From an uncultured Halomicronema sp. (lineage in GTDB: Bacteria; Cyanobacteriota; Cyanobacteriia; Phormidesmidales; Phormidesmidaceae), in contig CALCPB010000450.1 in NCBI GenBank assembly GCA_937897665.1, positions 1 to 6,252 on the forward strand: 6,252 bases of DNA. Direction: 5' to 3'. Positions 1 to 5,661 of the stretch are shown here, piece after piece (within the stretch, counting starts at the first letter, position 1; each line of letters starts with the position of its first letter). Both the position numbers and the translations under genes were made by a program. The notes under the pieces were generated by a model that was given only the letters and a program-made list of their open reading frames with translations, ran no database searches and was not told the DNA's origin.

Positions 1-95
1 ATGGCAAAATCCTACAATGGTACGCACCAAAAGATAAATTAGATAAGAAAGCCTCCGAAATCAGGGAAGCTGTGAGTACGGCACTGTCAACTTAA
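1..95 (+). CDS. 3' end of an unrecognised gene (partial)
   Basis: Reading from base 3, thirty codons are open and end at a TAA at 93-95. The other two plus frames close within the first 42 bases. The peptide begins GKILQWYAPKDKL and ends in an alanine/serine-rich helix-like tail (EIREAVSTALST), which reads like an ordinary soluble protein C-terminus. The upstream part lies outside the window, so no family can be assigned. A possible terminator hairpin follows about 40-80 bases downstream, which fits a gene end here. With only 30 codons, a chance open frame cannot be excluded. Confidence 0.45.
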   Translation, partial: GKILQWYAPKDKLDKKASEIREAVSTALST

Positions 96-132
96 CTTGC
101 TATTTTTGAAATTGGGCACTAAATTTCCGTTA

Positions 133-183
133 GCCGTCTTCGACGGCGGCTCTAGGCGACTGAGAATAGCCGCTTCAATTTTT
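133..183 (+). terminator. Possible rho-independent-like terminator after the partial gene
   Basis: Two overlapping hairpins are possible. GCCGTC (133-138) pairs with GACGGC (142-147) around a TTC loop. Alternatively GCGGCT (146-151) pairs with AGCCGC (168-173) and is followed directly by the T-rich stretch TTCAATTTTT (174-183). The second form has the usual order of GC-rich stem then T tract, although the tract is interrupted by CAA. Its position 38-88 bases after the stop at 95 suits termination of the plus-strand gene. This was judged by eye, with no energy calculation. Confidence 0.4.
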
Positions 184-245
184 GCCCATCGCTCAAGCGT
201 TGACGCGGTGAACTAATGCAGATTTGCTCTAAAAATAGAGTTCCA

Positions 246-308
246 AGATCCCCGGTTTCTTCGTGATGACTCCTCAGTAGCCCATGCTCCGACAGAAACC
301 GGGGATCT
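246..308. repeat. 15-bp perfect inverted repeat (dispersed palindromic repeat type)
   Basis: AGATCCCCGGTTTCT (246-260) and its exact reverse complement AGAAACCGGGGATCT (294-308) flank a 33-base spacer. The stem would be strong and GC-rich in RNA from either strand. From memory, arms of the type GATCCCCGGTTTCT recur in many filamentous cyanobacterial genomes as intergenic palindromic repeats, so a small non-autonomous repeat unit is the likeliest reading. No target-site duplication is seen next to the arms. A T run (319-323) lies 10 bases downstream on the plus strand, so the hairpin could also weakly terminate transcription. The non-coding region 96-467 otherwise holds only very short frames and a small hairpin, CTCTA-AAAA-TAGAG (227-240). 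Confidence 0.75.
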
Positions 309-451
309 GACGACCCATTTTTATCCTTTGGGGGTGTCGCCGCCGCGTCATGGACGATTGGTATTAATCGCTCAGGCTACAGGACTGCGATCATCGATTG
401 GTCACTCAAGCGATTGAACCCATTTCGCCAGTTTGTCTAAACTCCATAATT

Positions 452-465
452 GAGGATGGCTCCTC
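452..465 (-). terminator. Weak hairpin just after the serine hydrolase gene
   Basis: GAGGA (452-456) and TCCTC (461-465) form a 5-bp stem with a 4-base loop, starting two bases beyond the stop codon (468-470) of the minus-strand serine hydrolase gene. The minus strand then reads AATTATGGAGTTT, which is AT-rich but has no real T tract. It is the only hairpin close to the gene end and may help end the transcript. Alternative pairing of CTCCT (460-464) with AGGAG (474-478) would involve the last codons instead. Confidence 0.22.
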
Positions 466-467
466 GA

Positions 468-2189
468 TTAGCCAGGAGGCACTACTGGGTTAGAGACTGG
501 GGCATCCGGCTCGACATAGGCATCCGGCTCTGAAGTAGGTGCGGGGGCCGCTTCGTCCGCCCCAGGCGCTGCAGGAGTGGGTGTCGCTGGTGCAGACTGA
601 TCAATGCCCACTGGACTGATGGGCTGACTCATTTCTTCGTGGAGCCGCCCAGACACGCGGCGAATCAGCTCCGCTGCGCGACCATCATTGAAGGGGCGAT
701 CGACCAAAATGCTAATGAGATAACGTCTGCCGTTGACCAGATCAACCAGTGCTACATCGCCCAAGGCTTCACCAATGTCACCGGTTTTGTTGTAGACCAG
801 CGCTGTCTGGTCATTCAGGCCCTCGGGAATCAGATCCCGACTCACGGTGCGCTGCATGATGGCAAATAAGCGATCGCGTGATCGGCGACTGAGCAACTGC
901 TCTTGTTCGACGAGGGCCATCATTCTTACCAAATCGGCCGAACTGGTGGTGTTCGTGCCATCTAAGTCAGGCAGCATATTACGTAGTGTGGTCGCCTCTA
1001 GCCCCCAATCTTGAAACTGTTGATTTAGGGCATCAATCCCGCCCAACTGCGCAATGATGAGGTTGGTGGCGGTGTTGTCGCTAGTCACAATCATCTCAGT
1101 CGCCACCTCTAAGGCCGTATACTGAGTGCCAATTTCGGCAGTTTGCATATCACCTGAGCCGCTGGCCACCATGTCTTCACGGAGCGTCACGGTTTGGTCG
1201 AGGCGCACGGTGCCCGCATCCACAGCGGCTAAAAAGGCCACTAAAATCGGTACCTTAATTGTGCTAGCGGCAGCGACGGCTTCGGTGCCGTTCAGGTCAA
1301 TGTAGTTACCTGTCTGCAAATCATAGAAAAAGACAGACTGGCTCAAATTGGGGGTCATCGCCTCTAGTTCTACTAGGTCGGTCTCTACGGCGACGAGTTC
1401 CGTGGCGAGCGGTAAAGGTTGATCTAGTTCAACGTCCCGTTGACCCGGCGCGGCTGTTGTCGACACCTCCGTCGGGGTGTTACCGGCCTGGTTGGCATTG
1501 CGATTGGGGTTGAGAGAGGTCAGTACCGTGCCCGCAATGGCGGCCATGCCCGTGCCCAAAATCAGCAGTCGAATCCCGTACAAAACCGGTCGGGGGGCTT
1601 TACGCTGCGGGCGGCGAGGTTTGCTGCGGCGAGTTGCGGCTTGATCGGTCGTAACATCACTTGGCGTTGACCACACCGGTTGACGACGTAGGGGCGTGAC
1701 ATTATTGGTCGGGCGCTGCGGCAGGCGCTTACGGGTGCGCTTAGCGACCGATGAGGCGGGGCGTTGAGGCGGCTGGCTAGGCGATCGCCCAGGCTGCAAT
1801 AAGTCTGGCGCATTACTCACTACCGCTGATGGCGTCTGGGGCGCTGGCCCCGTTAACGAAGGCGATGGTGGGCTAGGTGCAGGGCGGCGGGTTGATGCTG
1901 GTGGCGTGGGAGCCTGAGGCGATCGCCGCCGAGGGGATGATGGTGTGGTGGTTGACTGAGTCGGCGGGGTCACTTTTCTGTTAGGGGCGGCAGCTTGCAC
2001 CCACTGCCGCCAGCGGCTGCGAGCCTGACGCTGGCGGCGAGACGAACTGGAGGATGAAGGGGAAGTCGATTCCTGAGCCGATCGCGGTGGCGAGGCCACG
2101 GTTTTGCCATTGCTACTGCCCGATTGGGTCGGCGGCTCATAGCGACGAAAAGGTGAGTGACCGTTGCTTGCGTGATTGTTGTCTGCCAT
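468..2189 (-). CDS. Membrane-anchored serine hydrolase, class A beta-lactamase/PBP-like fold
   Basis: This 573-aa protein has three parts. Residues 1-200 are low-complexity, rich in Pro, Ser and Arg, and strongly basic. Residues about 202-225 form one hydrophobic segment, so it is probably a type II membrane protein with the basic part in the cytoplasm. Residues about 255-520 form the catalytic domain in the periplasm. The active-site motifs are in family order: STIK (309-312, SxxK with Ser309 as nucleophile), SDN (370-372) and KTG (468-470). The segment TLRNMLPDLD (401-410) lies where class A beta-lactamases carry the omega-loop ExxLN, but Leu406 stands in place of the deacylating Glu166. 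True beta-lactamase turnover is therefore unlikely, and a DD-peptidase-like or other acyl-enzyme role is more plausible. Similar glutamate-lacking domains are, to my recollection, common in cyanobacteria. The last ~50 residues are a Pro/Ala-rich acidic tail. The gene starts immediately after the methyltransferase stop codon (TAAATG), so the two are probably co-transcribed. Substrate unknown. Confidence 0.92.
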   Translation of the reverse strand: MADNNHASNGHSPFRRYEPPTQSGSSNGKTVASPPRSAQESTSPSSSSSSRRQRQARSRWRQWVQAAAPNRKVTPPTQSTTTPSSPRRRSPQAPTPPASTRRPAPSPPSPSLTGPAPQTPSAVVSNAPDLLQPGRSPSQPPQRPASSVAKRTRKRLPQRPTNNVTPLRRQPVWSTPSDVTTDQAATRRSKPRRPQRKAPRPVLYGIRLLILGTGMAAIAGTVLTSLNPNRNANQAGNTPTEVSTTAAPGQRDVELDQPLPLATELVAVETDLVELEAMTPNLSQSVFFYDLQTGNYIDLNGTEAVAAASTIKVPILVAFLAAVDAGTVRLDQTVTLREDMVASGSGDMQTAEIGTQYTALEVATEMIVTSDNTATNLIIAQLGGIDALNQQFQDWGLEATTLRNMLPDLDGTNTTSSADLVRMMALVEQEQLLSRRSRDRLFAIMQRTVSRDLIPEGLNDQTALVYNKTGDIGEALGDVALVDLVNGRRYLISILVDRPFNDGRAAELIRRVSGRLHEEMSQPISPVGIDQSAPATPTPAAPGADEAAPAPTSEPDAYVEPDAPVSNPVVPPG

Positions 2190-3017
2190 TTATTGTGTCC
2201 TCTCACCTGAGCCCTGCGAAGTGTCTTGAGGGGGCGAATCACCTGTCTCTAAAGGGATTCGTGCGCTGGCTTGGGTCACGGCCCAGTCCATCTGTCTCAA
2301 AATCCCCCTAAGCATAGCCAACTCTTGCGGAGTCGGCGCAGCTCGCAAAAAGAAACGCCGAAATTTTTCCATTCGACTCTCTGCAGTATGGGGATAAAGA
2401 TAGCCAATTTTTAGTAAAACCGACTCTAAATGTTGATTAAATCCTTCTAGCTGGTCTAAGGAGACCCGCTCTGGGGATTCTGCAGGTGCCAAGACAACAG
2501 CCGGTGTCTGGCGAGGGACGGTCGCCCGCGCCAGTTCGTAACAGCAGACGGCGATCGCCTGCGCCAGATTGAGGGAGTCGTAGGCCAAATCGCTGGGAAT
2601 GCGCACAAACCGCTGGGCATAATTCAACTCTTCGTTGCTGAGACCCCGATCTTCTGGGCCAAAAATCAGTGCTGTGGGCGTGTCTTCGCCGTTGCCGTTA
2701 AGCAGCCAAGGCAGGGCCACCTCGGGCAGTTCCATCGCTGTATTCAAGGCGCGATCGCGGGCAGTCGTGGCGATCGCGCGATCGCAGCCGATCAGGGCGG
2801 CGGGCAGCGTTGCCACCGTTTTAGCCTGCTCTAAAACATGTGCCGCGTGCACGGCCATTCGCCGCGCCTCCTCTCCAAGCGGATCGCAGTGGGGTGCCAC
2901 CAACACCAGTTGCGACAGGCCCATATTGGCCATAACCCGCGCTGCCGAGCCGACATTTAAGGCTCCGGCGGGTTCGACCAAAACAACGCGGATATGTTGG
3001 AGGGCAAGACGCACCAT
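2190..3017 (-). CDS. trmJ: TrmH-family RNA 2'-O-methyltransferase, TrmJ-like
   Basis: A 275-aa SPOUT-superfamily enzyme predicted to methylate the 2'-hydroxyl of a tRNA nucleotide with S-adenosylmethionine in the cytoplasm. TrmJ of E. coli modifies position 32 of the anticodon loop. All three family motifs are present: motif 1 VEPAGALNVGSAARVMANMG (14-33, with Asn21 and the conserved Arg27), motif 2 FGPEDRGLSNEEL (119-131) and motif 3 IPSDLAYDSLNLAQA (140-154), which builds the trefoil-knot SAM site. The helical C-terminal segment around 210-246 (ESRMEKFRRFF, then ELAMLRGILRQMDWA) is typical of TrmJ rather than TrmH or TrmL. Length is close to the ~240-270 aa usual for the family, with a polar tail after about 250. 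The ATG at 3015-3017 fits the start of the fold; upstream GGACC is only a weak ribosome site. It leads a pair with the serine hydrolase gene. The exact target nucleotide is inferred from the family. Confidence 0.95.
   Translation of the reverse strand: MVRLALQHIRVVLVEPAGALNVGSAARVMANMGLSQLVLVAPHCDPLGEEARRMAVHAAHVLEQAKTVATLPAALIGCDRAIATTARDRALNTAMELPEVALPWLLNGNGEDTPTALIFGPEDRGLSNEELNYAQRFVRIPSDLAYDSLNLAQAIAVCCYELARATVPRQTPAVVLAPAESPERVSLDQLEGFNQHLESVLLKIGYLYPHTAESRMEKFRRFFLRAAPTPQELAMLRGILRQMDWAVTQASARIPLETGDSPPQDTSQGSGERTQ
2199..2204 (-). promoter_or_regulatory. Ribosome binding site of the serine hydrolase gene
   Basis: On the minus strand GAGAGG lies 9 bases before the ATG at 2187-2189. 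It is embedded in the last codons of the methyltransferase gene, so ribosomes ending that gene pass directly over it. This supports the ATG start and translational coupling of the pair. Confidence 0.6.
2751..2785. repeat. Cluster of three HIP1 palindromes
   Basis: GCGATCGC occurs at 2751-2758, 2770-2777 and 2778-2785, the last two directly abutting, inside the methyltransferase gene where they encode alternating DRA and AIA stretches. Further exact copies are at 870, 1781, 1919, 2551, 3588 and 3958, giving nine in the window. HIP1 is the highly iterated octamer of many cyanobacterial genomes and is the best evidence here for the host group. Confidence 0.9.
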
Positions 3018-3256
3018 GGCATAGGTCCATTAACGGCTAGCAAAAACTGCTTGCAGCCTCCCAGTCTAAACAAGCCTGGTTCATCTAACCGATATTTACC
3101 GTGTTCTAGGTGAAGTTGACCGGCAGGGTACGCAAGGCCATGAATCGGTTAGCAATAGCCGATTTGTCATGTTACGGCAGGTCGAATCGTTGGCGCACCC
3201 GTCACTACGGCAGTTGAAGCGATTACTCAGTTTTCCCTATGGGCTGTAGTGGCCAG
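3018..3256 (-). other. Gap between the S4 gene and trmJ, with a spaced 9-bp inverted repeat
   Basis: No credible gene, tRNA or strong promoter is seen in this 239-base gap. It holds a perfect 9-bp inverted repeat, CTAACCGAT (3085-3093) and ATCGGTTAG (3144-3152), separated by 50 bases, and two copies of TACGGCAG about 33 bases apart (near 3174 and 3207). The gap should contain the leader of trmJ and perhaps its promoter, but no -10/-35 pair stood out. Its length makes read-through from the S4 gene possible but unproven. Confidence 0.4.
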
Positions 3257-3484
3257 TCACTCTGCTTCGGTTGAACTGTGAACTTCGAAGGACAGATCAT
3301 CCACGGTGACCACATCGCCCGCAAACAGCTTTCGGCCTCGCCGCAGTTCCATCTCACCGTTTACCTCAACTTCTCCGTTGTGAATCAGCATTTTGGCTTC
3401 GCCCCCTGATTGGGCGATTTGCTGCCACTTTAGGAACTGATCGAGTTTGATGAATGGCTCTTCTGATGACGCTTTGATGCCCAT
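3257..3484 (-). CDS. Small S4-domain RNA-binding protein (YbcJ/YaaA type)
   Basis: This 75-aa protein consists almost entirely of one S4 RNA-binding domain. It shows the family pattern: FIKLDQFLKW (11-20), the SGGEAK turn (26-31), NGEVEVNGE (36-44) and RRGRKL followed by GD (48-57). Members of this short stand-alone S4 group (E. coli YbcJ, Bacillus YaaA/RlbA) are about 70 aa, act in the cytoplasm and are thought to bind rRNA or ribosomal particles. The RNA partner here is unknown. The ATG at 3482-3484 gives a family-sized product and the frame is closed by a TAA about ten codons upstream, but no clear Shine-Dalgarno sequence precedes it. It lies upstream of the TrmJ-like gene on the same strand, with a 239-base gap, so a shared RNA-related context is plausible but a common transcript is not shown. 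Confidence 0.9.
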   Translation of the reverse strand: MGIKASSEEPFIKLDQFLKWQQIAQSGGEAKMLIHNGEVEVNGEMELRRGRKLFAGDVVTVDDLSFEVHSSTEAE

Positions 3485-3650
3485 ACTGCCGATGATGAAA
3501 CGGATCGTTTTTTAGTGTAAAACGTTTGCCGGTACTCGCGATCACCCTTTCAAACACAGCCTCAATGGGATAATCGATGGCCTGGGCGCGATCGCTCAAA
3601 GTGGCTCGAATGCGATGAGCCGTCTTTTTGGCGCTCTGGCTGCGTCAGTG

Positions 3651-3678
3651 TTCGTCGAGGTATTCGTGTAGATACAAT
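3651..3678 (+). promoter_or_regulatory. Candidate promoter of the Uma2-family gene
   Basis: TACAAT (3673-3678) is one base from the -10 consensus TATAAT and lies 26 bases before the chosen ATG. At 16 bases upstream is TTCGTC (3651-3656), a poor match to the -35 box. If used, transcription would begin around 3685 and leave a leader of about 20 bases carrying the AGGA ribosome site. Confidence 0.35.
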
Positions 3679-3693
3679 GTGATTAGTTTCCGT

Positions 3694-3697
3694 AGGA
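3694..3697 (+). promoter_or_regulatory. Ribosome binding site that decides the Uma2 start
   Basis: AGGA (3694-3697) stands 7 bases before the ATG at 3705. An in-frame TTG at 3699 is only one base after AGGA, too close for initiation, so the ATG is preferred. Confidence 0.65.
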
Positions 3698-3704
3698 TTT
3701 GACG

Positions 3705-4280
3705 ATGGTGCAATCTATCCTTAAGATGCCATCCACCGCAACGCTGACTCCCGATCAGTTTTATGACTTGTGTCGGGCCAATCATGATTGGATATTAGAG
3801 CGCACGGCAAACGGAGATTTGGTGGTTATGGCTCCCACGGGTGGCGAAACTGGATTCCGCAAAGCCAATCTACTCATTCGCTTAGGCATTTGGAACGAGC
3901 AAGCAAAATTGGGGGTTGTATTTGACTCTTCTACCGGGTTTCATTTACCTAACGGTAGCGATCGCTCTCCCGATGTGGCTTGGATCAAACAAGCCCGGTG
4001 GGAAGCACTCACACCTCAGCAACGGGAGAAGTTTCCCCCTTTAGCACCTGATTTTGTTGTTGAGTTGATGTCTCCCACCGATAATCTCGCCGAAGCCCAA
4101 GCGAAAATGCAGGAATATCGTGATAACGGCGTGCAGTTGGGTTGGTTGTTTAACCGTAAGGCAAAGCAGGTTGAGATTTATCGCCTGGGACAAGACAAAG
4201 AGGTTTTGTTTCTGCCTAAACAGCTAAATGGAGAACCAACGCTGCCCGGTTTTGTAATTGAGCTCGATCGCTTTTGGTAG
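3705..4280 (+). CDS. Uma2 family (DUF820) PD-(D/E)XK nuclease-like protein
   Basis: A 191-aa protein of the Uma2 family, which is greatly expanded in cyanobacteria and has a restriction-endonuclease-like fold. The N-terminus shows the usual helical start (LTPDQFYDLCRAN, 14-26) and a strand ending VMAPTGGETG (41-50). The putative metal-binding core is present: SPDVAWI (88-94, Asp90), PDFVVELMSPTD (115-126, Glu120) and a downstream lysine in AQAKMQEYRDNGV (131-143, Lys134). The characteristic LGWLFN strand (145-150) and closing LPGFVIELDRFW follow. Length is normal for the family (about 185-200 aa) and no core motif is broken, so the protein could be active, but biological roles and DNA targets of Uma2 proteins are largely unknown. 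The gene stands alone, with its own candidate promoter, and converges with the restriction endonuclease gene to its right. It contains one HIP1 site. Confidence 0.94.
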   Translation: MVQSILKMPSTATLTPDQFYDLCRANHDWILERTANGDLVVMAPTGGETGFRKANLLIRLGIWNEQAKLGVVFDSSTGFHLPNGSDRSPDVAWIKQARWEALTPQQREKFPPLAPDFVVELMSPTDNLAEAQAKMQEYRDNGVQLGWLFNRKAKQVEIYRLGQDKEVLFLPKQLNGEPTLPGFVIELDRFW

Positions 4281-4354
4281 AGTCGATTACTGCCGTTGTC
4301 TCATCGCGATCTCGGATGCGATGGGGCGGCGACTCGTGTGGAATCAACTTCACC

Positions 4355-4383
4355 ACCAATAACGGATTGGTAAATTATTTTTT
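4355..4383 (+). terminator. Candidate terminator between the two convergent nuclease genes
   Basis: ACCAAT (4355-4360) and ATTGGT (4366-4371) form a perfect 6-bp stem with loop AACGG, followed by AAATTA and then six T (4378-4383). The stem is AT-rich and the T run starts 6 bases after it, so it is not ideal. It is the best candidate for ending the plus-strand Uma2 transcript before it enters the convergent gene. A second hairpin lies nearer the Uma2 stop: CATCGC (4302-4307) with GCGATG (4318-4323), without a T tract. Confidence 0.4.
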
Positions 4384-4403
4384 GGTTTGAACAGCTTTAT
4401 CCA

Positions 4404-5396
4404 TCAGTCTTGTAGAAGTTGGAAACTGATCTGGTAGCGGTAAAACTCAATGTTTTGAGCAACTTTTAGAGCACGGCGAATGCGGAGATCATCTTCTAGC
4501 GCAATGATCGCACCTTTGACAGTTTGGTTCTCTTCAGCAAGTTCTTCGAGCACATAGCCCATGTAACGCTGAATTTGTCCTACAACGGCATCACTGGCGC
4601 GGCCTTTCTTTAGTTCGACGACGAGCAGCTCAGTTTTGTCTTTACTGATGGCAAGAATGTCGATAGGACCCGTGTCGGAAGGATACTGCTGTCCGACAAT
4701 CTCGCCCTCTTCCTGATAGATTTCATATCTTTGGCCCAAGCTTGTTTGTGGCCAGTTGTGTACCAGGAAGTCTTCAAGATGTTTTTCGAGGGCAAAAACT
4801 GTGGGATCTTCGATCGTAGGGTCGGTGGCTATGATCGCTCGCTGCACAGAAGGGCCGATTAAGTTTTCGATTTCCGCAGCGTATTTGGTCAGGTTGCTAA
4901 CGGTACCGACGCTGCCGGTAGCATTGCGCAGCGTTTGGCTCATTTCGGACCGATCAATTAGGTCAGGAGACCACTCAACTGGACGGCGGTGGGGTAAAAT
5001 CTCGCCAAGACAAAAGTGATAATCGCCTTTGATTTCTCCAACCAAGTAACTGCCATTCCCATCAGGGCTCAAAACAATGTCACCTGCTTGAATGCCTTTG
5101 GCAACCGTATGCATGGCACCGCAAGCGAGACCAGCAGCAATTTTTGATTTGCCGGGGTTGCTATCAAGGAAGATAGGGATGAATTCTTTGTTAAAGTCTT
5201 GCCATTTTTCTGGCAGTCGATTAGTCAGGTCGAGATCGAGAAGGAAGTCAACGCCGATGAACTGCTCAGTCTGACATTTTTGGGCAAACATGCTCTTCAC
5301 GCCTAGACGAACTTGATAGTAGCTCTTTTGGCTCACTGCTCTAATATTTTTACGCTTTGACGAGTCAAGTATGCCCAGCCATGACTGTTGTGGCAT
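4404..5396 (-). CDS. Predicted restriction endonuclease: PUA/EVE-like N-terminus plus NucS-like nuclease
   Basis: This 330-aa protein has two recognisable halves. Residues about 26-180 resemble the PUA/EVE-like domain at the front of several restriction endonucleases: YYQVRLG (26-32), FIGVDFLLDLDL (46-57), GDIVLSPDGNGSYLVGEIKG (105-124), HRRPVEW (136-142) and NATGSVGTVSNLTKY (158-172). Such domains can read modified bases. Residues about 196-315 match the C-terminal nuclease of NucS/DUF91: EKHLEDFLVHNW (204-215), GQQYPSDTGPIDIL (235-248, Asp246), VVELKKG (259-265, Glu261 and Lys263) and QIQRYMGY (274-281). The D, E-x-K and Q-x3-Y residues of a PD-(D/E)XK site are intact. A modification-dependent, type IV-like defence nuclease is the best inference; no methyltransferase partner is nearby. 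The ATG used has no good ribosome site. A GTG at 5334-5336 (residue 21) would still keep the whole domain, so the first 20 residues are uncertain. The gene has no HIP1 and appears lower in GC than the genes at 468-3017, which suggests acquisition. Confidence 0.88.
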   Translation of the reverse strand: MPQQSWLGILDSSKRKNIRAVSQKSYYQVRLGVKSMFAQKCQTEQFIGVDFLLDLDLTNRLPEKWQDFNKEFIPIFLDSNPGKSKIAAGLACGAMHTVAKGIQAGDIVLSPDGNGSYLVGEIKGDYHFCLGEILPHRRPVEWSPDLIDRSEMSQTLRNATGSVGTVSNLTKYAAEIENLIGPSVQRAIIATDPTIEDPTVFALEKHLEDFLVHNWPQTSLGQRYEIYQEEGEIVGQQYPSDTGPIDILAISKDKTELLVVELKKGRASDAVVGQIQRYMGYVLEELAEENQTVKGAIIALEDDLRIRRALKVAQNIEFYRYQISFQLLQD

Positions 5397-5406
5397 ATTT
5401 GGTGTC

Positions 5407-5443
5407 TTTAGCTAAATCTTTTCAAAGATTTAGCATTTGCTAA
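5407..5443 (-). promoter_or_regulatory. Nested palindromes upstream of the restriction endonuclease gene, possible operator
   Basis: Within 37 bases the motif TTTAGC/GCTAAA appears four times in alternating orientation. The core is an 11-bp perfect inverted repeat, GCTAAATCTTT (5411-5421) and AAAGATTTAGC (5424-5434), with 2 bases between. It is flanked by the palindrome TTTAGCTAAA (5407-5416) and by TTAGCA-TT-TGCTAA (5430-5443). The cluster ends 11 bases from the start codon. It could bind a dimeric repressor or form alternative hairpins in the leader that mask the weak ribosome site. No convincing -10/-35 pair was found next to it. Confidence 0.55.
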
Positions 5444-5661
5444 GGATTTATTCTGCACTAGTAGTTTCAGCCCGGAGTGTAACGATCACGCATTCTCATT
5501 CATTCAGCGCGTGCGCTTGAGGACAGACGGATGCGGGTATTTTTGCTGGGCGACAAGCCGTTGGTTTTCCCAGGAGGCGATCTCTGTTTACTTTTAGAGA
5601 GTCTCAAGTTCCATTGTATTCACCTTCCTGGTAAGGCGACTTTACGGGTCAAAATTAGTGT
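5444..5661. other. Intergenic stretch with no supported gene
   Basis: Between the palindrome cluster and the cupin stop codon I see no conserved protein, tRNA or clear terminator. A plus-strand ATG at 5531, with GAGGA 7 bases before it, opens a 69-codon frame to 5740, but its last third is antisense to the cupin gene and it resembles nothing known. The promoter of the restriction endonuclease gene and the 3' end of the cupin transcript must lie here, yet neither is obvious. Confidence 0.4.

Noticed and set aside
355..402. Direct repeat CGATTGGT at 355-362 and 395-402.
   Set aside because: Eight bases at 40-base spacing occurring twice only; not enough to suggest a repeat array or attachment site.
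639..869. 76-codon plus-strand frame opposite the serine hydrolase gene.
   Set aside because: It lies wholly antisense to the catalytic domain with the SxxK/SDN/KTG motifs and has no ribosome site or family resemblance; it is a shadow of the real gene.
2635..3024. 129-codon plus-strand frame opposite trmJ.
   Set aside because: Fully antisense to a gene with all three SPOUT motifs; the Ser/Arg/Ala-rich product is typical of a complementary-strand shadow in GC-rich DNA.
3078..3090. GGTTCATCTAACC, resembling a tRNA T-arm.
   Set aside because: It lacks the conserved GTTCRA core and no acceptor, D-arm or anticodon stems can be built around it.
4404..5396. Reading the restriction-like gene as NucS, the mismatch-repair endonuclease.
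   Set aside because: Only the C-terminal nuclease half matches NucS; the N-terminal half is of the PUA/EVE-like type seen in restriction enzymes, so the NucS name and repair role are not justified.
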